Source of the DNA: Bacteroides sp. OM05-12
GTDB lineage: Bacteria; Bacteroidota; Bacteroidia; Bacteroidales; Bacteroidaceae
Length of the DNA stretch: 64,000 nucleotides
Direction: 5' to 3'
Assembly: GCF_003438995.1 (NCBI RefSeq)
Contig: NZ_QSUN01000001.1
Coordinates: 451,449-515,448 of the forward strand
This document shows, piece after piece, positions 28,695 to 37,707 of the stretch. Under the pieces are notes generated by a model. The model ran no database searches and was not told where the DNA came from. It was given only the letters and a program-made list of their open reading frames with translations. The position numbers and the translations under genes are program-made. Position 1 is the first letter of the stretch. Each line of letters begins with the position of its first letter.

Positions 28695-30968
28695 ATGAGA
28701 CATTTACTAAAGACCGCCATTCTTTTGACAGCTCTATTGCTGCTGATGGCAACAGCCGCCCAAGCGGCAACCACCACCCCGATCGTGACCTACAAGAAGG
28801 GAGGAACAACCTCCTACACGCTGAACTTCGCCTCTGCCGCCGGCACCGGAGACGCGCTGAAGGACGCCACCGACATCACCGCCACGGGCACATGGACATC
28901 CTCTCAGGTAGGCTATCTGAAAGGGGCGTTGGGCACGGGCACTACTGTCGACACGAACGCCACGCTGCTGACGGCAGACCTCAGCGCCGCTGTGTGGAGC
29001 GCCGCGGAGGTCTACCAACTCATAGGTCTGTTCAAAAACTGCACCGCGCTGACGACGGTCAAGCTGCCGGCAGGAGGGGCGCCGGGCGGAGCCACCTTCT
29101 CGCAAGTCTTCATGGGCTGCTCGGCATTGCAGAGCGTGACGAACCTCAGCAAGTTCACCAAGGTGAGCAGTTTCAACAGTACCTTCTCCGACTGCTCGTC
29201 ATTAGAGAGCGTCACTCTCAGTCCATCGGGCAGCAGTGCCGATGAGGTTGACTTCTCCGCCGCTTTCCTGAACTGTAGCAAGCTGACGAGCATCGTGAAC
29301 ATCGACAAGTTCACCAACGTGAACAGTTTCAGCAATGCCTTCTCCAACTCGATATTGACGAGCGTCACCCTCAGCCCATCGGGCAGCAGTGCCGCTGCCG
29401 GTGTCAACTTCGGCAACGCCTTCGAGGGCTGTAGCAAGTTGACGAGCGTGGTGAACCTCGACAAGTTCAAGAACGTGCGCAGCTTCTCACGAACCTTCTA
29501 CTACTGCCCGGTATTGGAGAGCGTCACCCTTCCGGAGGGCAGCACTGCCGCTAAAGTCACCTTCTTGCAAACCTTCTATCAATGCTTCAAGCTGACGAGC
29601 GTGGTGAACCTCGACAAGTTCAAGAACGCAAGCAGCTTCAGCAGCACCTTCGAGAGCTGCAAGTTATTGCCAAGCGTCACCCTCTGTCCGGAAGGCAGCA
29701 CTGTCGATGCCGACATTACCTTCTACAATGCCTTCAAGGGCTGCAAGGCACTGACAAGCATCGCCAATCTCGACAAGTACACCAAGGCGAGCAACTTCAG
29801 CGAAACCTTCAGAGGTTGCGAGGCATTGAAGGACATCACCCTGCCCGTGCCCGCCGATGCCACCAAAAGCATCACCTTCCAATATGCCTTCTCCGGCTGC
29901 ACCGCGCTGGAGCGCATCGCCAATCTGGGCACGTACAAGAACGTGAGCAGCCTCTACTACGCTTTCTATCAATGCTCCAACCTGACTTACGCGATATTAG
30001 GCAACGTGCCGAGCATTACAACGGACGCATTCTACGCTGTCAACCCCAACTGCCTGAAATACATGCCCACAGGCACGGACGTCTCCACCCTCCCCACCGA
30101 TTGGAAGAACGTCATCGTGGGCGGCAAGGCAACGGGCGACATTGCGCTGAAGGATAAGTACGGTAGTGACTATTGCCCCTTCTATTGCCCGCAGGCGTTC
30201 TCGATGGGCGACTACACGATGACCTACACCCGCACATGGACGTATGCCACCAAGCAAGGCGGATGGAACACCCTCTGCCTGCCCTTCGCCGCCACCGCGC
30301 AGAAGATGTATAGTGCCGCCTATCAAAACCTCACCCCCGCCGCCACCGGCAAGGATGGCGCATACCTGCTCAAGACCCTTGCCGAAAGCCCCAACACGGG
30401 CGAAGTTGTCCTCACCAACGCCGCCACAGTGGAGGCCTACAAACCCTACCTCGTAGCCCTGCCCGGCGGTGATTTCATCGGCGCAAGCCTGCAAGGTGCA
30501 TCCGTGCGCTTCGTCAGCTCAGCCAATGCCACCATCGACAAGACGCCCGACACGCAGCAGCCCCTCGAGGGCAGCCAATACTCGATGTACGGCACGCTGA
30601 GCGACTATCAGGCCGATAACCTCTACCTGCTCTACAACGAGAAGACGGGCAGCACCATCACCGGCAGCAGCTTCGAGCTCTACGCGGATGGCGGCGGGGT
30701 GCATCCTTTCCGTGCCTATATCAAAGGGAATACCTCTGCCGCTATGAGTGCGCCGCGATTGGTAATCAAAGGCGGCGATGACGGGGCTACGGGGATACGT
30801 GAGGCTTCCGTTGGTGCTTCGTCTACGGAAGTGCCTGCCGTAAGCTATGTTTACAGTATAGACGGGCGTCTGCTACGCACGGTTCCCGCAAGCGAGTACG
30901 AGCAACGGTTGGACGGGCTTGAAAGAGGCATCTATATCGTGAACGGGGTGAAGGAAGTGGTAAGGTAA
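28695..30968 (+). CDS. Large BspA-like leucine-rich-repeat surface protein
   Basis: 757 aa. Signal peptide 1-24 (ends TAAQA). Residues about 110-460 are six double LRR units of about 51 aa, each F-x-x-x-F-x-x-C-x-x-L-x-S-(V/I)-x-N-(L/I)-x-K-(F/Y) followed by F-x-x-x-F-x-x-C-x-x-L-x-x-(V/I)-T-L. A beta-rich module (about 515-690; WNTLCLPF ... HPFRAYIKG) follows, related to one in the C10 protease at 45059. The end (YVYSIDGRLLRTV to NGVKEVVR) looks like a short sorting-type tail. It is probably exposed at the surface and adhesive; ligand unknown. Codon use is strikingly G/C-ending compared with neighbours before 28 kb. Confidence 0.8.
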   Translation: MRHLLKTAILLTALLLLMATAAQAATTTPIVTYKKGGTTSYTLNFASAAGTGDALKDATDITATGTWTSSQVGYLKGALGTGTTVDTNATLLTADLSAAVWSAAEVYQLIGLFKNCTALTTVKLPAGGAPGGATFSQVFMGCSALQSVTNLSKFTKVSSFNSTFSDCSSLESVTLSPSGSSADEVDFSAAFLNCSKLTSIVNIDKFTNVNSFSNAFSNSILTSVTLSPSGSSAAAGVNFGNAFEGCSKLTSVVNLDKFKNVRSFSRTFYYCPVLESVTLPEGSTAAKVTFLQTFYQCFKLTSVVNLDKFKNASSFSSTFESCKLLPSVTLCPEGSTVDADITFYNAFKGCKALTSIANLDKYTKASNFSETFRGCEALKDITLPVPADATKSITFQYAFSGCTALERIANLGTYKNVSSLYYAFYQCSNLTYAILGNVPSITTDAFYAVNPNCLKYMPTGTDVSTLPTDWKNVIVGGKATGDIALKDKYGSDYCPFYCPQAFSMGDYTMTYTRTWTYATKQGGWNTLCLPFAATAQKMYSAAYQNLTPAATGKDGAYLLKTLAESPNTGEVVLTNAATVEAYKPYLVALPGGDFIGASLQGASVRFVSSANATIDKTPDTQQPLEGSQYSMYGTLSDYQADNLYLLYNEKTGSTITGSSFELYADGGGVHPFRAYIKGNTSAAMSAPRLVIKGGDDGATGIREASVGASSTEVPAVSYVYSIDGRLLRTVPASEYEQRLDGLERGIYIVNGVKEVVR

Positions 30969-30976
30969 TCAAGCCT

Positions 30977-31075
30977 CCCCGCTTGAGCGGGGAATGAGGG
31001 GTGTGTGAAATTTCCCCTGCCATCGCTTGGCGAAAGAAGATTCACACCCCCCCTAACCCCCGCTCAAGCGGGGGG
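30977..31075. repeat. Large imperfect palindrome between the LRR gene and the 49-aa peptide gene
   Basis: The arm at 30977-31009 starts with the self-complementary CCCCGCTTGAGCGGGG. The arm at 31041-31075 contains CCCCGCTCAAGCGGGG. GTGTGTGAA pairs with TTCACAC inside. It could act as a terminator-like barrier after the LRR gene, or be a small dispersed palindromic element; no T-tract is seen. Confidence 0.6.
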
Positions 31076-31114
31076 ACAGGAACAAGAGTAATAACATTAA
31101 TAACAACAACTGAT

Positions 31115-31264
31115 ATGAAAACAATAGAATACATCGCTCCAGCGATAGAAGTGATAGAAATGGAGATACAGGACGTGATAGCTGTCAGCCAGAACGCTAT
31201 TGACGCCCCTACGATAAACGATGACCCCGCCCCGCATACCGGCAAGAACTTCTGGGGAGATTAA
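31115..31264 (+). CDS. Small 49-aa peptide of a Bacteroidales type
   Basis: MKTIEYIAPAIEVIEMEIQD... ending in an acidic, proline-containing tail and NFWGD. Bacteroidales genomes commonly carry short ORFs of this shape (YxxPxxEVxx at the start, acidic tail) downstream of surface-protein genes; function is unknown. ATG 31115 is the start that gives this conserved opening, while an upstream in-frame start at 31001 lies in the palindrome. No signal peptide or membrane segment. Confidence 0.6.
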   Translation: MKTIEYIAPAIEVIEMEIQDVIAVSQNAIDAPTINDDPAPHTGKNFWGD

Positions 31265-31473
31265 TCCTTAGCCTAAGCGTAGGCAAGGCTGCATACGGCG
31301 TTACTTCATAAGAACGATTGTGCAAGCTGTATGCTCCGGCGCAAGCACACACCACTTTTATCCATAGCAGAGGGTTTGCGAAGACCTTGACAACGGGTGA
31401 GTGGTGGGGTGGCTTGCGCTTTGTGTTTAGATAATATATGCCCGCAAATGAATCGCATATTGCTAAAAACCGC

Positions 31474-31481
31474 TATATTTG
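31474..31481 (+). promoter_or_regulatory. -7 promoter box upstream of cvpA-suf
   Basis: TATATTTG lies 25 nt before the cvpA start codon; no clear TTTG box lies at the usual distance. It suggests cvpA, sufB and the following genes share a transcript. The 31265-31473 spacer is otherwise without an ORF. Confidence 0.55.
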
Positions 31482-31505
31482 CAGACACATTAAGATACAT
31501 GCGGA

Positions 31506-32006
31506 ATGACAACCATAGACATAATCATAGTAATCATTATCGGTGCAGGCGCAATCATGGGACTGTTCAAGGGATTCATCAAGCAGTTGGCTATGATTGC
31601 GGGACTGGTAGTGGGGCTGATTGCGGCAAAGGCATTGTATATGTCGTTGGCAGAGAAGATTTGCCCTACGGTGACGGACTCGATGACGGTGGCGCAGATT
31701 ATCTCCTTTGTCGTGATATGGATGGCGGTGCCATTGGCATTTACGCTGGTGGCGGCATTATTCTCCAAAGCATTGGAGGCCGTTTCGCTCGGGGCGGTCA
31801 ACCGTCTGCTGGGTTTGGTGCTGGGAGCGTTGAAGTATGTTATCCTGATAGGATTGTTCATCAACGTGCTGGAGTTTGTTGATTCGGACAACCGGCTTAT
31901 CAGTAGAACAAACAAGGAGCAGTCCGTGTTATATTATCCGATGAAGAACTTTGTGGGGATGTTCTTTCCCGCAGTGAAAGAGGTTACACAACAATATATA
32001 AACTAA
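31506..32006 (+). CDS. CvpA family membrane protein
   Basis: 166 aa, four membrane segments. The N-terminus DIIIVIIIGAGAIMGLFKGFIKQLAMIAGLVVGLIAA is typical of the CvpA/colicin V production family; the C-terminus (KNFVGMFFPAVKEV) is cytosolic. The molecular role is not settled. Located 3 nt upstream of sufB, it is likely in the same operon. An association of cvpA with suf has no known mechanism. Confidence 0.88.
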   Translation: MTTIDIIIVIIIGAGAIMGLFKGFIKQLAMIAGLVVGLIAAKALYMSLAEKICPTVTDSMTVAQIISFVVIWMAVPLAFTLVAALFSKALEAVSLGAVNRLLGLVLGALKYVILIGLFINVLEFVDSDNRLISRTNKEQSVLYYPMKNFVGMFFPAVKEVTQQYIN

Positions 32007-32009
32007 GAT

Positions 32010-33518
32010 ATGCAACAGGAAGAACCCAATAATAAGAAACCGAAGAAGGAAGGCGAGGACGAGAAGAAGGGAAAGACCTCGAATGAGTTTGTCCGGAAGC
32101 TGGCAGAGGAGAAGTACAAGTACGGCTTCACCACCGATGTACATACGGACATCATACCTACGGGGTTGAATGAAGACATCGTCCGCCTAATCTCCGCCAA
32201 GAAGGAGGAGCCGGAATGGTTGCTGGAGTTCCGTCTCAAGGCTTACCGCCATTGGCTTACGCTGGAAATGCCTACATGGGCGCATCTCGATATACCCGAA
32301 ATAGATTATCAGGCTATCTCATATTATGCAGACCCTACCAAGAAGAAAGAAGGGCCGAAGTCGATGGATGAGGTAGATCCCGAACTGATTAAGACGTTCA
32401 ACAAGCTCGGCATCCCACTCGAAGAGCAGATGGCACTCAGTGGCATGGCGGTAGACGCGGTGATGGACTCCGTCTCCGTGAAGACTACTTTCAAAGAGAC
32501 GCTGATGGAGAAAGGTATCATCTTCTGCTCGTTCAGCGAAGCGGTGAGGGAGCATCCCGACTTGGTGAAGAAATACCTCGGTAGCGTGGTAGGCTATCGT
32601 GACAACTTCTTTGCCGCCCTTAACTCGGCAGTGTTCTCCGACGGCTCGTTCGTCTATATACCCAAAGGGGTGCGTTGCCCGATGGAGCTATCCACTTACT
32701 TCCGTATCAACGCAGCCAACACGGGGCAGTTTGAACGCACGCTTATCGTGGCGGATGATGACAGCTATGTATCCTACTTGGAAGGTTGCACCGCACCGAT
32801 GCGTGATGAGAACCAACTGCACGCCGCCATCGTGGAAATCGTTGTTCATGACCGTGCGGAGGTGAAATACTCCACAGTTCAGAATTGGTATCCGGGTGAT
32901 GCCGAAGGACGTGGAGGTGTGTACAACTTCGTCACCAAGCGCGGCAACTGCAAGGGCACGGACTCCAAGCTCTCGTGGACGCAGGTGGAGACGGGAAGTG
33001 CCATTACGTGGAAGTATCCGAGCTGCATCCTTACCGGTGACAACTCTACGGCAGAGTTCTACTCCGTAGCCGTGACCAACAATCATCAGCAGGCGGACAC
33101 GGGTACGAAGATGATTCATCTGGGTAAGAACACCCGCAGTACCATCGTCAGTAAAGGTATCTCTGCCGGACATTCGCAGAATGCCTACCGGGGATTGGTT
33201 CGTGTGGCGGAGAAAGCTACCGGTGCACGTAATTACAGTCAATGTGACTCCCTGTTGCTCGGCGACAAATGCGGTGCGCATACTTTCCCGTATATGGACA
33301 TTCATAACGAAACGGCCGTAGTGGAGCATGAAGCGACCACTTCCAAGATAAACGAAGACCAGATATTCTACTGCAACCAGCGGGGTATCTCGACGGAAGA
33401 CGCCGTCGGTCTGATCGTGAACGGTTATGCCAAAGAGGTACTCAACAAGCTCCCGATGGAATTTGCCGTAGAAGCTCAGAAACTGCTGACCATCTCCCTG
33501 GAGGGGAGCGTAGGATGA
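32010..33518 (+). CDS. sufB: Fe-S cluster assembly protein SufB
   Basis: 502 aa. The charged N-terminal extension (about 1-30, rich in K and E) is longer than usual; the start is kept because it follows cvpA by 3 nt. Core motifs include [73 protein letters not shown] and [26 protein letters not shown]. SufB is the scaffold on which Fe-S clusters are built, with SufC (ATPase) and SufD; sulfur arrives from SufS. The gene is G+C-rich relative to other core genes in the window. Confidence 0.96.
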   Translation: MQQEEPNNKKPKKEGEDEKKGKTSNEFVRKLAEEKYKYGFTTDVHTDIIPTGLNEDIVRLISAKKEEPEWLLEFRLKAYRHWLTLEMPTWAHLDIPEIDYQAISYYADPTKKKEGPKSMDEVDPELIKTFNKLGIPLEEQMALSGMAVDAVMDSVSVKTTFKETLMEKGIIFCSFSEAVREHPDLVKKYLGSVVGYRDNFFAALNSAVFSDGSFVYIPKGVRCPMELSTYFRINAANTGQFERTLIVADDDSYVSYLEGCTAPMRDENQLHAAIVEIVVHDRAEVKYSTVQNWYPGDAEGRGGVYNFVTKRGNCKGTDSKLSWTQVETGSAITWKYPSCILTGDNSTAEFYSVAVTNNHQQADTGTKMIHLGKNTRSTIVSKGISAGHSQNAYRGLVRVAEKATGARNYSQCDSLLLGDKCGAHTFPYMDIHNETAVVEHEATTSKINEDQIFYCNQRGISTEDAVGLIVNGYAKEVLNKLPMEFAVEAQKLLTISLEGSVG

Positions 33519-33520
33519 AG

Positions 33521-33664
33521 CCTATGCCCGTGCGGTGGTGCACGCCTATGCAGGTGCGGTGGCGCACGCGCATAGGGTACGCTATATGCCCGTGCATAGG
33601 GTACGCTATATGCCCGCGCATAGGGTGCGGTATATGCACGTCTATGCAGGTGCGGTGGTGCACG
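33521..33664. repeat. Six 24-nt tandem repeats between sufB and sufC
   Basis: Consecutive 24-nt units begin at 33521, 33545, 33569, 33593, 33617 and 33641, in two sub-types: CCTATGC-x-x-GTGCGGTGG-type and GCATAGGGT(A/G)CG(C/G)TATATG-type. A degenerate tail runs to about 33686. The array starts 3 nt after the sufB stop inside the suf operon and has no start codon with a ribosome-binding site. Confidence 0.8.
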
Positions 33665-33718
33665 CCTATGTGTTCACGCCTATATGAATAGAAACAATAA
33701 TAAAGAACAGATATAGCA

Positions 33719-34471
<753 letters not shown>

Positions 34472-34492
34472 AGTAGAACTCTTTAAGAGCAA

Positions 34493-34569
34493 GGTTCGCG
34501 GATAACGTGAAGACGGATTAATTATCTTAAATCCGTTCTGATCAGCTCAATCAGTGTTATCCGCGAACC
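34493..34569. repeat. Nested inverted repeat and upstream copy of the 40-nt repeat flanking the GxxExxY gene
   Basis: GGTTCGCGGATAAC (34493-34506) and GTTATCCGCGAACC (34556-34569) are perfect 14-bp arms. ACGGATT/AATCCGT (34514-34520 and 34530-34536) are nested inside. The 3' arm region 34530-34569 is repeated, 33 of 40 bases identical, at 35042-35081 on the other side of the gene. Confidence 0.8.
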
Positions 34570-34608
34570 ATCGGTCTTAGTTAGAAAGAAAGTATTAAAA
34601 CAGATAGA

Positions 34609-35040
34609 ATGGTAACCCTTTTACATAGAGCAATAACAGAGCAGGTACTGGCAGCTTTTTATGACGTGTACAATGAACTTGGTTTCGGCTTCCTTGAGCA
34701 AGTTTATCAGAATGCGTTGTACAAGGAGTTGGGACGTAGAGGCTTGTTATGCAACGCACTCTATCCCATTGATGTTATCTACAAAGGAGATGTTGTAGGT
34801 AAATATATAGCAGATATCATTGTGGAGGGTAGAGTCATATTGGAGCTGAAAGCCGTAAAAGAGTTATCCGAAGCACATGAAATGCAATTGCAGAATTATC
34901 TGAAGGCTACAGAGATAGAAGTCGGACTTCTGTTGAACTTCGGTGCCAGACCTGAATTTAAGCGTAAAGTGTTTGCCAATAATATCAAAGAACATCATCG
35001 TCCGCAGTATGACGATAACGACGATTGGGATGAAGATTAA
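34609..35040 (+). CDS. GxxExxY family protein (PD-(D/E)xK-like)
   Basis: 143 aa, full length. It contains the family-defining GFLEQVY (GxxExxY) and a nuclease-like core YIADIIVEGRVILELKAVKEL (Asp ... Glu-x-Lys). The family is widespread, usually between unrelated genes, with no proven function; the PD-(D/E)xK fold suggests DNA processing. Here it sits between sufC and sufD, which are normally adjacent, and is flanked by 40-nt direct repeats. Its codon use is more A/T-rich than sufC before it. It therefore looks like an inserted cassette. Confidence 0.88.
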   Translation: MVTLLHRAITEQVLAAFYDVYNELGFGFLEQVYQNALYKELGRRGLLCNALYPIDVIYKGDVVGKYIADIIVEGRVILELKAVKELSEAHEMQLQNYLKATEIEVGLLLNFGARPEFKRKVFANNIKEHHRPQYDDNDDWDED

Positions 35041-35041
35041 G

Positions 35042-35081
35042 AATCCGTCTTCATCAGCCCGATCAGCGTCATCCGCGAACC
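35042..35081. repeat. Downstream copy of the 40-nt repeat flanking the GxxExxY gene
   Basis: It runs from 1 nt after the GxxExxY stop to 35081 and ends ATCCGCGAACC like the upstream copy (34530-34569). There are 33 identities over 40 aligned bases without gaps. Confidence 0.8.
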
Positions 35082-35109
35082 TGAGTTCTCTCTAAAAGAT
35101 GATAGAACA

Positions 35110-36456
35110 ATGAATAAACCTGAACAGCAATACATCGACCTCTTCTCGCAATGCGAGGACATGATATGCCGCCACAGTGCCGAGGCTATGAACGCTCCCC
35201 GTGCCCGTGCTTTTGCCGACTTTGAACGGTTAGGCTTTCCCACCCGTAAGCAGGAGAAATATAAATATACGGATATAAGCCGATTATTTGAGCCCGATTA
35301 CGGTTTGAACCTGAATCGGTTGAAGATACCCGTTAATCCCTATGAAGTATTCAAGTGCGACGTGCCCAACATGAGCACGCAACTCTACTTTGTGGTCAAC
35401 GATACCTTTTACAATGACATACTGCCAAAGTCGCATCTTCCGGAAGGTGTCCTGATGGGTAGCCTGAAAGAAATGGCGGCACAGTATCCCGAGTTGGTGA
35501 AGAAGTATTACGGTAAGCTCGCCGATACCTCTAAAGACGGCGTGACCGCTTTCAATACAACTTTTGCACAAGATGGCGTGTTGCTCTACGTTCCTAAAGG
35601 AGTGGTGGTGGACAAGCCCATACAGTTAGTGAATGTCCTTCGTGCCGACGTCGATTTCATGGTGAACCGTCGTGTGCTTATCATTCTTGAGGAGGCTGCA
35701 CAGGCACGCCTGCTTATTTGCGACCATGCAATGGATAATGTGAACTTCCTTGCCACACAAGTCATTGAAGTATTTGCCGGACAAGATAGTGTATTCGACT
35801 TGTACGAATTGGAGGAAACCCATACTTCATCCATACGCATCAGCAATATGTATGTGAAGCAAGAAGCTAACAGTAATGTACTTCTTAACGGCATGACCCT
35901 TCACAACGGTACGACACGCAACACGACCGAAGTCACCCTTGCCGGACCGCATGCTGAAATCAACCTCTGCGGAATGGCGATAACCGATAAGAACCAACAT
36001 GTGGACAACAACACGTTCATTGACCATGCTGTGCCCGACTGCAACAGTAATGAACTGTTCAAGTATGTGCTCGATGACCAATCCACCGGAGCATTTGCCG
36101 GATTAGTATTAGTTCGTCCTGACGCACAACATACCAATTCACAGCAGACGAACCGCAACCTGTGTGCCACCCGCGAAGCCCGTATGTACACCCAACCTCA
36201 GTTGGAAATCTATGCCGACGACGTGAAATGTTCGCATGGTGCAACCGTTGGTCAGTTGGATGAAAATGCACTGTTCTATATGCGTGCTCGTGGCATTGCC
36301 GAAAAAGAAGCACGCCTGCTGCTGATGTTCGCCTTCGTGAATGAAGTAATCGACAATATCCGTCTGGATGCCTTGAAAGACCGTCTGCATCTGTTGGTGG
36401 AGAAACGTTTCCGTGGGGAGCTGAATAAATGTCAGGGATGTGCCATCTGTAAATAA
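35110..36456 (+). CDS. sufD: Fe-S cluster assembly protein SufD
   Basis: 448 aa. An N-terminal helical part (SAEAMNAPRARAFADFERLGFPTRKQEKYKYTDIS) precedes the SufB/D beta-helix (GVLLYVPKGVVVDKPIQLVN, LLNGMTLHNGTTRN, NNNTFIDHAVPDCNSNELFKYVL, HGATVGQLDENALFYMRARGI), and the protein ends in CQGCAICK. It pairs with SufB in the SufBC2D scaffold. Separated from sufC by the GxxExxY cassette; 12 nt before sufS. Confidence 0.95.
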   Translation: MNKPEQQYIDLFSQCEDMICRHSAEAMNAPRARAFADFERLGFPTRKQEKYKYTDISRLFEPDYGLNLNRLKIPVNPYEVFKCDVPNMSTQLYFVVNDTFYNDILPKSHLPEGVLMGSLKEMAAQYPELVKKYYGKLADTSKDGVTAFNTTFAQDGVLLYVPKGVVVDKPIQLVNVLRADVDFMVNRRVLIILEEAAQARLLICDHAMDNVNFLATQVIEVFAGQDSVFDLYELEETHTSSIRISNMYVKQEANSNVLLNGMTLHNGTTRNTTEVTLAGPHAEINLCGMAITDKNQHVDNNTFIDHAVPDCNSNELFKYVLDDQSTGAFAGLVLVRPDAQHTNSQQTNRNLCATREARMYTQPQLEIYADDVKCSHGATVGQLDENALFYMRARGIAEKEARLLLMFAFVNEVIDNIRLDALKDRLHLLVEKRFRGELNKCQGCAICK

Positions 36457-36468
36457 GACCTTTAGATT

Positions 36469-37683
36469 ATGTACGATATACAAAAGATACGTGAAGACTT
36501 CCCCATACTCCAACGTGAGGTGTACGGAAAGCCTCTGATTTATTTGGATAACGGAGCTACTACCCAGAAACCCCGTTGTGTGGTAGATGCCATCACGGAA
36601 GAGTATTATTCGGTAAATGCCAATGTCCATCGTGGCGTTCATTTCCTCTCTCAACAGGCAACGGAGCTGCATGAAGCTTCCCGTGAGACTGTCCGTAAGT
36701 TCCTTAACGCAAAGAGTTCCAATGAGATCATCTTCACACGAGGCACGACGGAGAGCATCAACCTATTAGTGACTTCTTTCGGAGAGGAGTTTATGAGTGA
36801 AGGTGACGAAGTAATCGTTTCCGTCATGGAACATCACAGCAATATCGTACCCTGGCAGATGCTTGCCGCCCGCAAAGGCATCAGCATCAAGGTAATCCCG
36901 ATGAATGACAAGGGGGAGCTTTTGCAGGATGAGTATGCGAAGCTGTTCTCCGACCGGACAAAGATTGTTGCTGTAACCCACGTATCCAATGTGCTCGGCA
37001 CGGTCAATCCCGTCAAAGAAATGATAGCTGTGGCACACGCACATGGTGTCCCTGTTATGGTGGACGGAGCGCAATCCGTGCCTCACATGAAGGTCGATGT
37101 CCGTGATTTGGATGCCGACTTCTATGCTTTCTCCGGTCATAAGATATATGGACCGACAGGTGTCGGAGTGCTTTACGGAAAAGAAGAATGGCTTGATAAG
37201 TTGCCACCCTATCAGGGAGGAGGTGAGATGATTCAGACGGTCAGCTTCGAGAAGACCGTCTTCAACGAACTACCTTTTAAATTCGAGGCCGGTACACCTG
37301 ATTATATCGGTACCACTGCCCTTGCCCGTGCACTCGACTATGTTTCGGCAATCGAAATGGATCATATTAATGCTCATGAAAGAGAACTGACCGTCTATGC
37401 CATGCAACAGTTGAAACGAATCCCCGATATGCGTATCTTTGGCGAGGCGGAAAATAAAGACGCTGTCATCTCCTTCCTTGTAGGTAATATTCACCATTTG
37501 GATATGGGTACTTTGCTTGACCGTTTGGGTATAGCCGTTCGTACCGGACACCATTGTGCCCAACCACTGATGCAACGGTTAGGTATAGAAGGTACGGTCA
37601 GGGCTTCTTTCGCTTTGTATAATACGAAAGAAGAAGTGGATGCCTTGGTAGCAGGTATCGAACGGGTACGTAAAATGTTTTAA
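36469..37683 (+). CDS. sufS: Cysteine desulfurase SufS (type II)
   Basis: 404 aa. PLP-binding lysine in SGHKIYGPTGVG (K225) and catalytic cysteine in RTGHHCAQPLM (C363), with YLDNGATTQKP near the N-terminus. It takes sulfur from L-cysteine, giving alanine and a persulfide for the SufBCD scaffold. It ends the suf run and is convergent with the acyltransferase 24 nt away. No sufE or sufU partner is visible in this window. Confidence 0.96.
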   Translation: MYDIQKIREDFPILQREVYGKPLIYLDNGATTQKPRCVVDAITEEYYSVNANVHRGVHFLSQQATELHEASRETVRKFLNAKSSNEIIFTRGTTESINLLVTSFGEEFMSEGDEVIVSVMEHHSNIVPWQMLAARKGISIKVIPMNDKGELLQDEYAKLFSDRTKIVAVTHVSNVLGTVNPVKEMIAVAHAHGVPVMVDGAQSVPHMKVDVRDLDADFYAFSGHKIYGPTGVGVLYGKEEWLDKLPPYQGGGEMIQTVSFEKTVFNELPFKFEAGTPDYIGTTALARALDYVSAIEMDHINAHERELTVYAMQQLKRIPDMRIFGEAENKDAVISFLVGNIHHLDMGTLLDRLGIAVRTGHHCAQPLMQRLGIEGTVRASFALYNTKEEVDALVAGIERVRKMF

Positions 37684-37707
37684 GCTGCGGTTGGAGAAAT
37701 TTAGAGG

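Noticed and set aside
28734..30157. Several long frames on both strands inside the LRR gene
   Set aside because: Shadows created by G+C-rich, repetitive coding sequence; the + strand LRR frame has the signal peptide and repeats.
30977..31075. Riboswitch or attenuator upstream of the 49-aa peptide
   Set aside because: Pure palindrome structure without any recognisable ligand-binding core; kept as a repeat.
33521..33664. CRISPR-like regular repeats between sufB and sufC
   Set aside because: Units are contiguous 24-mers without unique spacers and no cas genes are nearby; a tandem repeat, not a CRISPR array.
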